The notes: generated by a model from the sequence alone, not told the origin. A stretch of 64,000 nt of DNA from Penelope pileata (GCA_013396635.1 WBMW01002316.1:180319-244318); one strand, 5' to 3'; shown: positions 40,354 to 50,503, counted from the stretch's first letter. Numbers and translations: made by a program.

Positions 40354-41766
40354 CTACTTGACTCTGGGGGACAGCGCCTGTTTGAAACGTCTCTTGAGGT
40401 CCTGCATGTTGGGGGAGCGGGGCCGCGGGATGGCGGCGGGGCGGCGCCGCTCGGCGTGCTGCACCTTGCTGACCTCCCGGCACAGGTACTGGAACACGTC
40501 GCAGACGCCCTGGCAGTTCTCGCTGGTGGAGATTTCCAAGAAGAGGCTGCCCAGTTCATTGGCCAACTGCAGCCCCTCCTTCGCCTGCACCTGCCGGGCG
40601 TGGAGGAGGTCCGCTTTGTTCCCCACCACGATGATGGGAGTCCTGGGGTCCGGGTGGAGCTGGCGGATGCGCTGGTGGAGTGGCCGCACCGCCTGGTAGC
40701 TGCCGGGGTCCGTGATGGAGTAGACCACGAGGAAGCCCTCTGCCCACTTCACACACCTTGACAGCGCGTCCGGTGCCGACACGCGGTCCTCCTGCACCTG
40801 CAGCGTGGCACAGCTGGGGCTCAGCGTGGGGCTGCGGGAGCACCGGGCCCTGCAGAGCCCCGACACCAGCCCGAAGGGCTGAGCTCTGTCTGGGGTCCCA
40901 GCCCAGCCACTTCTCTTGTAGGAGACAGAGGCTCAAAAGCTGAGCCCTCAAGGGGCAGAGAATGGATGGAAGTTAAGCAAAGAGCATCCTGTAGGGAGGT
41001 GGTGGGGTCACTGTCCCTGGAGGTGTTTGAGAACTGTGGGGATGTGGCACTGAGGGACATGGCCAGTGGGCATGGTGGGATGGGCTGGTGGCTGGGCTGG
41101 GTGACCTCAGAGGCATTCTCCAACCCCAGTGACCTATAGTGCAGCAGGACAGCACCGCGCTCAGCTCCACTTCCATTCCCCTGAGCCGAGTATGGCTCGG
41201 GGGGGATGGCAGGAAAAAGGGCTGAGAGCTACACCTGCCAGCAACACCACTTCGTCACCCGGTGAAATCCACAGCCAACGCGTTGCTCTGAAACAAAACA
41301 CACCTCCCGCTCACGCGCAGGGCAGCCCCCGTGCCATCCCCCCCCCACGGCCGATTTCCCCCCGATCCCCGCGGGGTCCGGACGGGGCTCCCGTACCTGG
41401 AGGCAGCCCGGCGTGTCCTGGATGTGCACGGCCAGCTGCTCGCCGTCCAGCCGCACCGGGCGCGAGTACAGGCTGCCCGCGTTGGGCTCGTAGTCCCCGA
41501 TGAAACGCTTCGTCAGGAAGCGAACGATCAGCGCTGAAACAGAGCGGCGGCGTTAGGACGGACGGACAGAGGGACAGACGGAGGGATGCAGGGAGGGTCA
41601 GACGGACGGAGGGACAGATGGATGGACGGACAGCCCCGCACTCACCGCTCTTGCCGACCCCGCGGGCCCCCAGCACCGCCAGCCGCACCTCGGCGCCGGG
41701 CGGCCCCGGGGAGCACTCGGCGATGGGCGCCAGCAGGAAGGGCTGGGACATGCCCGGCAGGCGCAT
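40354..41766 (-). CDS. RASL11A: Ras-like protein family member 11A, three exons, complete
   Basis: Small GTPase of the RASL11 branch of the Ras superfamily. Exons on the minus strand are 41766-41646, 41533-41397 and 40797-40354. They join in frame (121+137+444 nt) to 233 residues plus stop, close to the 242 residues I recall for the human protein. Donors are GTGAGT and GTACGG; acceptors are TTTCAG and CTGCAG. Visible GTPase motifs are the P-loop GARGVGKS (residues 33-40), DTPG (80-83), NKAD (146-149) and EISTSE (174-179). The C-terminus is basic with RPRSPNMQDLKRRFKQ and ends LSPRVK, so there is no CAAX prenylation box, as is typical of RASL11 proteins. A second Met at residue 6 is an alternative start; the first is used because it matches the family's N-terminal layout. 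Family knowledge: mouse Rasl11a is reported as nucleolar and chromatin-associated, supporting RNA polymerase I transcription. RASL11B is the main alternative, but synteny with RPL21 argues for RASL11A. Confidence 0.95.
40985..41130 (+). mobile_element. CR1 LINE fragment in RASL11A intron 2
   Basis: CR1-like block GAGGTGGTGGGGTCACTGTC, CCCTGGAGGTGTTTGAGAAC, GATGTGGCACTGAGGGACAT and TCTCCAACCCCAGTGACC. It lies antisense to RASL11A inside its second intron. Confidence 0.8.
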
Positions 41767-41900
41767 GGGGCCCGGCTCGGCCCGGCCCGGCCCCGCTCAG
41801 CTCCGCAGNGGGGGGCGGCCCCGGGGTCCCCGTGTGGCCGCAGGGCGGGTCCTCAGCCCCGAGCCCCCCGACGGGACCCTGTGGTCCGTGTCACCCCCGC
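41330..41900 (-). promoter_or_regulatory. CpG island at RASL11A promoter and first exons
   Basis: Very GC-rich and CpG-rich sequence covers RASL11A exons 1 and 2 and about 130 bp upstream of the ATG, with GC-box-like GGGGGCGG at about 41811. It contains one undetermined base at 41809. No TATA box is visible near the start, in keeping with a CpG-island promoter. The third exon (40354-40797) is also CpG-rich. Confidence 0.65.
41546..41632. repeat. GGAC/GGAT-type tandem repeat in RASL11A intron 1
   Basis: Degenerate array of GGACGGAC, GGGACAGAC and GGATGGAC units fills most of the 112-bp intron between RASL11A exons 1 and 2. It is likely length-variable but is outside the splice sites. Confidence 0.7.
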
Positions 41901-42616
41901 AGCCGGGGATCGAGGCACTAAAAACATTTTTTCTTTTATCTCAGCTGTGCATTTGCATGCATCCCTCCGGCATCGAAACCCCGAGCGCTGACATGCCAGC
42001 TGGCAGAGCGATCCCCCGAGCCCTGGGGATCCGATGTGACCCTTTGCTTTTTCAAAGAGAAAAGAAGTTTCCGAGGAAGGATGCCCCACCGCGGGTCAGA
42101 TCTCGCAGCCCGGCAGCCCAAGGAGCCCCGAACCCACAAACAGCCCCAGTCCCCGTGCAAAGCACTGCCCTGGTGCCTCCCCCACCACCCCAGCGCTCTG
42201 CGAGCACAGAAGGGCTTCCATGCTAAACAACCCGTTTAGGGGATGCTTTATTGATCTTATTACCGGGAAGGTAACAGAAGCCAGCAGGAAACCACACGGA
42301 GGACGGCACCCTTCCTCTCCGCACACCGGCACTGCTCTTGGACATCTCCTTCCCTCCCCTTCCAGTGGCGCACAGCTCTCAGAGGTGTGCGATGACAGCA
42401 GGTCATTTTTCCTGACTTCCTCTTGTCCTCCCTCCTACCCCCTCCCTAAGTCCAAGCAAGAGCCACGGTGCCATGCCTGCTAAGCACCTCTGGAACCCCG
42501 CCATGACCCCAGAACTCAGGGTGAGGGTGCTGGAGCAGTGCCACCAGCTCTGCTCTGCCACCGCAGAGCCATTCCCACGGTAAGCAAACCCCTAGCACCA
42601 GGGGGATAGAAAAAGG

Positions 42617-42870
42617 GCCATAGAATCATCAAGGCTGGCAGAAACCTCCAAGATTCTCCAGCCCAACCACACACCTACCACCAAGACTGCCACTAAACCA
42701 CGTCCCTCAGTCCCACATCTACAGCTACCTTGAGACCTCCAGGGACGGTGACTCCACCACCTCCCTGGGCAGCCCGTGCCAGTGCCTGGCCACTCCTTTG
42801 GAGAAGTTATTCCTAGTACCCAACCTGAACCTCTCCTGGCACACCTTGAGGCCATTCCCTCTCATCGCTG
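42617..42870 (-). mobile_element. CR1 LINE 3' fragment upstream of RASL11A
   Basis: Read on the minus strand: GAGAGGGAATGGCCTCAAGG, the CR1 block with CACCGTCCCTGGAGGTCTCA, and an end in GATGATTCTATG. About 0.85 kb upstream of the RASL11A start codon. Confidence 0.9.
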
Positions 42871-45800
42871 AAGGATGGGGAGCACAGCTCCCTGCACCCC
42901 ACAGTGGGCACAGGACCCCCAAAAAGCCACGTTCTGCTCCATTTAAATTCCCCCTTCGTGCTTCAGAAAATCCAGAATTTTTCTATCTGATGAAGACGCT
43001 CTGTGCTAAAGGGCCACATGGTTCCCAGCAGTGCACACATTAAAGCAGCGCTGGGGAAGCTGGCCAGTATTATTTGCATCACTCCAGTGCCCAAGAAGCC
43101 CTGCAGGAGCACCAAGGCCATTTTTAACCTCAGAAACTGACGGCCTCTGAAACCCCTCTGTCAGCACTTCCCCTGTGCCAGTTCTCCTGTAAATGGGATT
43201 TCTCCTCTCGCTGACAGCTCTTGGTTTCCAGGGGTTCACACAATTGTCACCTGCTCCCATTGTCATGCACCGCCACTTGTCTTTGGCCTCGCGCACACAT
43301 CTGGGCTATTTTTAAACACTTCTTTGTTAAAGAGCTATCAGGGTACACCCAGCAAGCCTTGGAAGAGCAGCATTAAAATGAGTCCATTCCCAGCAGATGA
43401 TGGCCAGGCGCTGAGCTGTGAAAGCAGCAGCAGCAAACACCATCCCCAGCAGCTGAGCTCCTCCAGCTCCTGGGCAGCTGCTGAGCCCACGGTCCCTGCC
43501 CAACGCCGGGCACCCCAGAGGGCATAGGGTAGCCAGTCCGGAGCAGGCACAGACAAAATGGTGACTGACAGCTCTTGGGCCATCACCCAAAGCCTCTTCC
43601 TTCAGACAGCAGAAAATGAAAGGAGGAACTTCACCTGGAGCTTGCCATTTCCTGGGCTCCTGAGCTGTATGGGTGCTGATGATGGGAGCCACGTCCCCAC
43701 ACAGTGCTCGAGCCAGGATGGCTGTGACTGCATGATGGCCACACACATGCTGAGGCCATGATTCGGGAACAAGGACAATGCACACCAGAACTTTTCCTCT
43801 ATGTGATACGCTGGGAAGACTACAGGAGCACCAGCTGTGTGTCCTTGTGGCACTGCCCACCAGCCTCCCCCCACGCACAGGACAGGTCTCTGCACTCTCC
43901 TCCCTCCCAGGCACACAAACGCTCACCTGCTGCCTCCCGGGGTCCCTGGCCCACAGCCCACCCAGCACAGGCACAGCTTCTCACCCCCAATCCTTTCTGC
44001 CCTTTCACTGACCCTTCCCGGTCACACACAGCACTGCCATGCACTAACACTGCCTACACAGCCCTGGGAAAGCTCAGCTCTTGGTGAGTGATGCACCAGA
44101 GGAGGCGAAGCTGACAGCTCAGGAGAAGGCTCTGAGAGCTTTAGGCAGAGGAGGAAGGGAATCAGCTGCAGCGGTTCAAGGCAGTAAGGATGAGACAGCT
44201 CAGCCCTCACCGCTGAATGAGGCTGCCTGGAATGGAGGCAAAACACTGCACTGAAGTGTGACAGCCCGTGCTCATCCACACGCACTTCACCTCCACGTGG
44301 GGTACAGGGGAAATCTGCCCGCCAGCTCCAGAATAACGCAGTCTGTATGCCAGAAGGCTGTACAGTACTGAAGCCCTGCAAAACTGAATCCCACTAGCTC
44401 GATTATATAAGGAATCTATAGCTCTGCAACCTTCACCAGTTTTCCAAAATTCAGAGCATCACAGGAGAGAACAAAATTCAAGTCTGTTACAACCAGCAGC
44501 AGGAAAAAACCACAACCTGGCACACTCACTGCCGGGTTTTGCTGGGTAGGCACAGCCTCCGAACAGGACAGCAAAGTGCTGAGCACAGCTTATGGGTCTA
44601 ATCCACAGCATCCCATCTACAGTGAGCTGGGGAAAATCTGCAACTCCAACACTCCTCATCCACCCAGAGGCTGAACTGCAGAAATCACTACACTCCCCAG
44701 TAGCTTGCAAGTTTTGTACACACCCAAAACTTTCCTCGTATCAAGGAGGCAATTCATTCAGACACTAGTTCCATGACTACAGATAGATACCCTGATGGGC
44801 AGTACAACTTCTCTCAACTTGCAACTATCCCTCTTCTGTCAGGACTGCGCAAAATCAGGACAGCTAAACCGCCCACATGAGAAGCAACCTGCAACAAGTT
44901 ACTAAGGCCTGCAAGAACCCAGGCTGCGCTCCTCCAAACCCGAGATGACAAGACCACCACCGCACCAACAGCAACCAAAAGGCAGCACATATCAACCCGA
45001 GACAAGGATAAGCCTTTGCCAGTTTGTCCTTCTTCCAAACATCACATGGAAGCCAAAATGGCTGCTCTCTTCCCACACAAACTCAGTTTCATTTTCAGTC
45101 ACTTCTGGGAATCCAGACCAAAGGAAGCACTCCCTCTCTCCTCCCAGCCCACACACAGATTCCCAACAGGCATTTAGGAGTATCTACTGCCTGCATACTG
45201 ACTTTGAAAAACACCAAAGTGGAAAACTGCAGAAGCAGAGCTGCTGTATTAGGCCTCTGCACACCATCTATTCCTTTTATTCTAAGCTGCTGAATTCAGG
45301 AGTTTAGAACTATCCACCACTTATTTGGTTGTTAATCTTTTCAGCACGATGCTTCCGCGAATCCACTTCGATCTTGACAGTAAAGTATAAAACAACCAGC
45401 ACTATCATGCATCAGGAGAAAAATGGATGGAAATTGATGAAAATACCATCACCGAAGATCGTACCCATTAAAGGCTCCCATTGAACTCCTTCAGACGCAA
45501 GGTAATGGAAAATACTCATCTTACAAGTCAAATATTTATTGTAAATTGCTGTGGAAGTTCACAAGCCAAACAAGCTACTGAAGGTCTAGTTTAGTACATA
45601 TATCCAATTGCTCCAAGAAAACTGCATTTGATCAGCTGAGTGCCTAAAGCAACAGTGGAAGTTAAGAGCAGTCAGCCTTGCTTCAGGTGACGGCAGCGTA
45701 CTCTAACACAGAATGTTGAAACACAGTACTGCCATCCTTTATCGGTATGATGGAGTTGTTCTATCTTCTTCAAGGGAGTTATACATGCACTGCTTGCCTT

Positions 45801-46501
45801 CATCACTGAGCAATCTGTATGCAGTTTGAAACCTCTGCTTAAAACATCTCAGCACCAAGGGAAATGCAAACCTCATCCCTGCATTTATTACTCCCAAACC
45901 AACGAGCTGTCCTACAACTAACGACTCGTTTTTCCACTACCAGTGCCTACAAACTGCTTGAGGTCACTGCCTTCTCCAGTACTTTGCTCTCTCTACATGT
46001 GGCATTAGCTCTACATCACTTACCAAGCACTGCCCTACATCAGGCTTAGGAAGGTGAAAGATAATCTGTAACTACAACAAAGGTCGGCTTGAGTTCATTT
46101 CCAAGGCCAACTGAGCAGGCTGCTTTTAGCAGGTTCCTCAGCAAGCTTTAACACTGTTTCAAGAAAAACTCAGAAAAACAGCATTGTTAGTAAGCAATTG
46201 GCTCAAGATGTCCTTCCCCTCAAACACTGGGCAGGCAGCATCACGTTTTTGCAAAGCATTAATAAAATAGGATGTGAGGAACGTATTAGAACATTGTCTT
46301 AGTTTCTAACTGAAACTTTTTCTCTTAGTGTCTGCTATGAAGCTATGTCTTGGCTCTAGAAGAAAAACAAAGCTAGACATTCAGATCCAACACACGTGCA
46401 AAAAAAGCGTGTATTGATGAAATCTGAAACTGGTTAGCTGTCTTCCCATTAAAAAAATATATATTAAACCCTGGAGCGACACTGTACAGCTCTTGCTATA
46501 T
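42871..46501. other. RASL11A-RPL21 spacer, plus strand rich in A+C
   Basis: No coding exon or transposon recognised. Sampled 60-base lines show more A+C than G+T on the plus strand (40 of 60 at 44881, 42 of 60 at 45841, 35 of 60 at 45901), the asymmetry expected if the minus strand carries transcripts in the germ line. This would fit transcription continuing beyond RPL21. Confidence 0.4.
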
Positions 46502-46583
46502 GCTCTCAGTTCGCCGGTGAAATATCCCATGTCCTCTCACATTACCTCACCAGGTAATCAAAGGAGGATGATCATCATCGAGC
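46502..46583 (-). ncRNA. Second box C/D snoRNA, SNORD102 paralogue downstream of RPL21
   Basis: An 82-nt box C/D snoRNA candidate on the minus strand, about 190 nt past the RPL21 poly(A) signal. It starts GCTC, then box C GATGATGA, and ends with box D CTGA then GAGC; GCTC/GAGC pair. The terminal stem extends outward with CTTGCT/AGCAAG after a short internal loop. An internal hairpin ATTACCT-GGTG-AGGTAAT, flanked by TCCTC/GAGGA, lies at the same place as the internal stem of the intronic SNORD102 copy. The 28S antisense block ATTTCACCGGC is identical in both, and differences between the copies in the stems are mostly pair-preserving. Two extra nucleotides lie between the guide block and box D, which would move the predicted methylation site. 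A good acceptor-like site (TTTGTTTTTCTTCTAG, exon start near 46355) lies about 145 nt downstream, so it may sit in an intron of an unrecognised longer transcript. Expression is inferred, not shown. Confidence 0.75.
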
Positions 46584-46787
46584 AACAGCAAGTTTCAGCG
46601 TCCCCAAGATTCGTGGTCTATGTAAACAACTACACTGACCAGCAAAAGGTGCCAGTGATTTAAATGACCGAGCACTACCGTAAGGCAAGCCAAAGAAATA
46701 AGCTTAAAATAAGTCTTCTAAGAATCTGTTAAAAGAAGTATTTAAATGAGTCAGTCACAATCACATACGCTTGTCCAAAAACAGATG

Positions 46788-46798
46788 TTTAATTTAAT
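46788..46798 (-). terminator. RPL21 poly(A) signals (overlapping ATTAAA)
   Basis: Two overlapping ATTAAA hexamers on the minus strand lie 14-24 nt after the RPL21 stop codon. A GT-rich stretch follows (around 46755-46780), as expected downstream of a cleavage site. This predicts a 3' UTR of only about 40 nt, typical of ribosomal protein genes. Confidence 0.75.
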
Positions 46799-46811
46799 TT
46801 TCAGATGTGCA

Positions 46812-49800
46812 TTATGCCATGAATTCATAGGGAATTGGCTCCAGCAGCTCTGGATCCTTTCCATTAGTTCTCACGAAGTGTGCTTCTCTCGGTGGAGCAG
46901 GCTGTAAACAAGAAAAGAAAGAACTCACGGCACTGAAGCTCAGAAGAAACCTTACACAAAATCCATTTTGACAAAATTTAACATATTATCATACAAACAC
47001 TACAGCAATTTTATCATTCCTAGTCTTTCTAAAATTTGCTTCAAAGATCAGCTGTAAAACAATGATCTGCTAGAAAATTTATTTTACTTCCATTGCTAAA
47101 TGGAGAAAACTACACTTGATCCTCTGCAATTTACTAATCCAAGTCAACAAGAAGTGACATACCCTGGAGTTTTACAAGCAATAGCTATTACCTTCTCTCT
47201 GAAGTCTAGTTATCTATTCTTAAAGGGTTCTAACGAACCGCTGCAGCTAAATTCAACTAAACCAAAACCAGCATCACTCCTAGAAATCAGCCAGAGCTTC
47301 TGCTGCTGATTAGCGACCCTCTAGTAGCGAGGCCTGAACAGGAAGCATCTGGCCCTTTGTTCACAGCCAAGGGCATCATTTTCATCCAGGAACAGCGCAA
47401 TCCTGTTCAGGCAGCAAACATATTAAACAGCTCAGATAGAGAGACACTGCATGTTGTCACTCTAAAAGAAGAAGGAACCTCCTACAAAAGAAATGCAAAC
47501 AAGAGAGGGTGGTTATAGACACCTCCAACACAATCTGCTATAGACCTGGATTTCAGCTTCATTACTGTTTTGGTTTTTCAAACAGACCAAAAGTTCTGTT
47601 TATAGCACAGTGCTTCGTTGCTTTGGAAGAGAAAACAACATTTCAGTCAACTGGTTTGGTTCTAGCTGGGTTTTTTTGGTCACTTGATTTGCTGTGGTTT
47701 CTTTTTTGCAAACTGAATCGACAATGTATCAACTACAACAAAAATACTACCTGACGCTTCAGCTGAACCCAAATGCCTTTTTCTTTGGCTTCCTTTTTCT
47801 TCTTTTCATTCTCCTTCACACGCTGCAGAAAGCTATCTCTGCTCTTGGAATGCTTAATATGCTCAATACGCACATTAATCCTCTTGGCAAGAATCTTGCC
47901 CCTAAGAAAAAACACCAGTTTTTTAATGTACTGCACTTGAAAAAACAGCCATTTCAAAGCTAGTTTTATGGCATTTACGTAAGTAACCTCACAGGCGCAA
48001 CAACAGGTCATTTTTCTTCAAATGACAATCACTCAGAATACACTGCTACCAGTACAAACTGGATATAATTTATGTAACTGAAAGCTTATCAATATAAAAT
48101 ACGCTGACAATTTAGGATTAAGTTGCTGGAGAACAAGTAACTTTAACCTTGTAGCATACAAATGGGTTAACACTGTACTTCAGTCCCCTTCCTGGAACAA
48201 AGAAAGAATATGTCCTTTTCTGACTACATTGTACAAAAACAGATGAATACAGCTGGGTACAGCTGCAAAACAGCATTTAAAACAGCACTCAGTATTGATG
48301 TGAAAGTCAGCTGAAAACCCTCACCAGTTAAGTCACTAAGTGCTGCTCAGAAGAGTGAAGAACTGTTTCCTCTGACAGGATCCAAGTCAAACGACCATCA
48401 TTTGCTTGGGTTTTAAAAGGATAAATATTTTACCCACCTTGAATGACCAATTAAGACAAAGAAGTGTCTAACTGGCAAAGTGAAAGGAGGGTGTCACTAC
48501 AGACCAACTTCCCCAAATAAAAAGTTTTGATATTCAGAGTTTCATTACTTACTTAACCTTCTTGTTAACAATAACGCCCACAGCGTGCTGCGTAACATTA
48601 TATACCCTTCCAGTCTTGCCATGGTAACACTTGTGGGGCATACCTTTTTGGACTGTACCCATACCCTGTTAAGAGGTAAAAGGAGAATGAAGCCTAAGCT
48701 TTAACTTAAAAACATTAAAGCAATGTCAGGGGCTTTTCTTTCATAAGTTATTTAAAACAGAAGTATCAAATTAGTCAAGGTTGACTTAAAAATATTCCTA
48801 CCTAATTCTAAGGTTCATACCTTAGAATGGCCGCCTACATTTTATACCTGGAAACTACTTAACTCTTCTATGATCATTCCAGTCGCTTTCAGTGCCGGTG
48901 AAATGATTTGATCACTTTGCTTTCAGCAAGCAATCATAGGAGACAATCATCATCAAGCTCCAGAATGTCAAGAAGCAGTAATTCTGAACAGCATGGTTCT
49001 CCAAGAGCCAAAAAACCCAACCCCATCAACCACATGCCAATTTCCAGGTGGCTGTTACAATGAACTAGAAAATAATGAATGGGAGGTGATACTGCATAAA
49101 TCATGCAGCATGAACTATGGCTCTTCTCAACAGCACATGCCAACCAGGCTGAACAGACTATCTACTAGAACGACAGCTGTGCAAGCAGTGCTGGTAGGCA
49201 AAATGCAGCATCTCAGATATGGCCTCTTTCACTCCCTTTTGTCAGCTGAACACACCGTGCACAGCCTAATACATATTACACAAACAAAAGCATGTGACAA
49301 TGAAGCACTGATCCTGGCTCAATAGCACTGCTTCAAAAGTAAGAAGCAGGTATTTGTGTTGATGTGTGACATGAATAACAGAAAGACTCCCACAAAAAAC
49401 TAGAAACTGGAAGTGATCACACTGCTTCAGGTTTTAATTATACTGGATTGCAGAAAGTACCTTGATGTCAACGATATCGCCTTTCTTGTAGATGCGCATG
49501 TAGGTAGCCAGGGGGACAACTCCTGTTCAGAGACACAAACGAGACACTGTGAAGCTCACATTTCAAACACACACAAAGAAAAGCGGGAGGAGAACAGAGG
49601 AACAGGCCATGCAATTTTATAAAGTTTCATTAAAAAGCTCAAATTCAACATTAAATTTCAAAAACCTAAAACAAATCAAACATTTTTATAAGCACTACCT
49701 CGCACATTCAAAATAAAAACAATTAAAAAATCAAGCTCAAGAAATACTACAGCTTTCATCTCATTCCTAACACATAAACTGAAGGAGCATTGCAGCTATT

Positions 49801-50503
49801 TACTGTGTCACTGAATACAGCCTCTACCACTGCTCGTTTCTAAGAGGCAAGCTGTAGGTTTTAACCAAGTATGAATTCTGAAATACTTTCTTCACCTTCA
49901 AATTCATTTTCAAGCAATCACAGAATCATAGAATGGTTCAGGTAGAAAGGGACCTTAGAGATCATCTTGTTCCAACCCACCTGCCACGGGCAAGGACACC
50001 TCCCACTAGACCAGGTTGCCCAAAGCCCCATCCAGCCTGGCCTTGAACACTTCCAGGGAGGGGGCATCCACAACTTCTCTGGGCAACCTCTTCCAGCATC
50101 TCACCACCCTCACAGTGAATAATTTCCTCCTAATATCTAGTCTAGATCTACCCTCTTTCAGTTTATAACCATTATCCCTTGTCCTGTCATTACTTATCCT
50201 TGTAAAAAGTCCTTCCCCAGCTTTCCTGTAGGCCCCCTTCAATGAGTGAATAAGCACCGTCAAGCAATCTGACTGCTAATACATACACTGTAAGAGCTGC
50301 AAGTTCACTTGGTCATCGCTCTGGGGGTTTTGGCCTAAGCTGTCAGATACCCTTTGACACAGGCTGCTGTTTCCATGCACTGCTGGCACCCAGCAGCGTG
50401 ACTTAACGCAGCGTTCTTACTGCAACACACACTCACCATGTTTGCGGAATGGCCTTGAGAACATGTAACGCGTCCCCCTCCTCTTCCCCTTTGTGTTCGT
50501 CAT
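46812..50503 (-). CDS. RPL21: Ribosomal protein L21 (eL21), five coding exons, complete
   Basis: Large-subunit (60S) ribosomal protein eL21, a cytoplasmic translation component. Coding exons on the minus strand are 50503-50437, 49522-49461, 48665-48553, 47901-47751 and 46901-46812 (stop TAA at 46814-46812). Their lengths (67, 62, 113, 151 and 90 nt) join in frame to 160 residues, the usual eL21 length. The protein starts MTNTKGKRRGTRYMFSRPFR and ends EPIPYEFMA. Every intron has GT donors and AG acceptors; for example the exon 2 donor is GTGAGT and the exon 4 donor is GTAAGT. The exon with the ATG begins at 50515 after a TTCTTACAG acceptor, so an untranslated first exon must lie upstream, possibly inside the assembly gap. 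The reading frame is undisturbed and introns are intact, so this is the parental gene and not one of the processed RPL21 pseudogenes common in vertebrates. Introns carry a C/D snoRNA (intron 3), a CR1 insertion (intron 2) and a structured segment (intron 5). Introns are numbered with the non-coding exon as exon 1 except here, where intron 3 means the one between 49461 and 48665. Confidence 0.97.
47332..47412 (-). other. Structured intronic element in RPL21 last intron
   Basis: Within the intron between 47751 and 46901 a perfect 12-bp inverted repeat (GCCTGAACAGGA at 47332-47343 and TCCTGTTCAGGC at 47401-47412) encloses a 6-bp stem (GCCCTT 47352-47357, AAGGGC 47369-47374). A lower stem, large internal loop and upper stem resemble one hairpin of an H/ACA snoRNA, and human RPL21 hosts the H/ACA RNA SNORA27. 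I cannot find convincing H and ACA boxes at the right spacing, so the identity is left open. It could also be a chance repeat. Confidence 0.35.
48885..48958 (-). ncRNA. SNORD102: Box C/D snoRNA in RPL21 intron, SNORD102-like
   Basis: A 74-nt box C/D small nucleolar RNA in the RPL21 intron between exons ending at 49461 and starting at 48665, on the host strand. Read on the minus strand it begins GCTT, followed by box C (GATGATGA), and ends with box D (CTGA) followed by AAGC; GCTT and AAGC pair as the terminal stem. An internal stem TTGCTT/AAGCAA sits in the middle. The segment ATTTCACCGGC just before box D is complementary to GCCGGTGAAAT of vertebrate 28S rRNA. By the rule that the fifth nucleotide upstream of box D marks the target, it would direct 2'-O-methylation of the first G of that GG pair. 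Human SNORD102 is hosted by RPL21 and is reported to guide a 28S G methylation, so the assignment rests on host, boxes and guide together. Confidence 0.9.
49916..50250 (-). mobile_element. CR1 LINE 3' fragment inside RPL21 intron
   Basis: Truncated CR1 in the same orientation as RPL21, between exons at 50437 and 49522. Contains GTTGTGGATGCCCCCTCCCT, TTCAAGGCCAGGCTGGATGG and the tail CATTCTATGATTCTGTGATT. It is 180 bp from the upstream exon and does not disturb splice sites. Confidence 0.95.

Noticed and set aside
39806..40699. 297-codon plus-strand frame
   Set aside because: It runs antisense through RASL11A exon 3, with T-rich repeats at its start; no homology seen.
45361..45470. 7-bp inverted repeat CGATCTT/AAGATCG with a box-C-like GTGATGG
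   Set aside because: Box D is not canonical (CTGT) and a 7-bp pair at this spacing is expected by chance.
46902..50436. SNORA27 orthologue in RPL21 introns
   Set aside because: Expected from human but no segment showed two hairpins with H and ACA boxes at proper spacing; not called beyond the intron 5 candidate.
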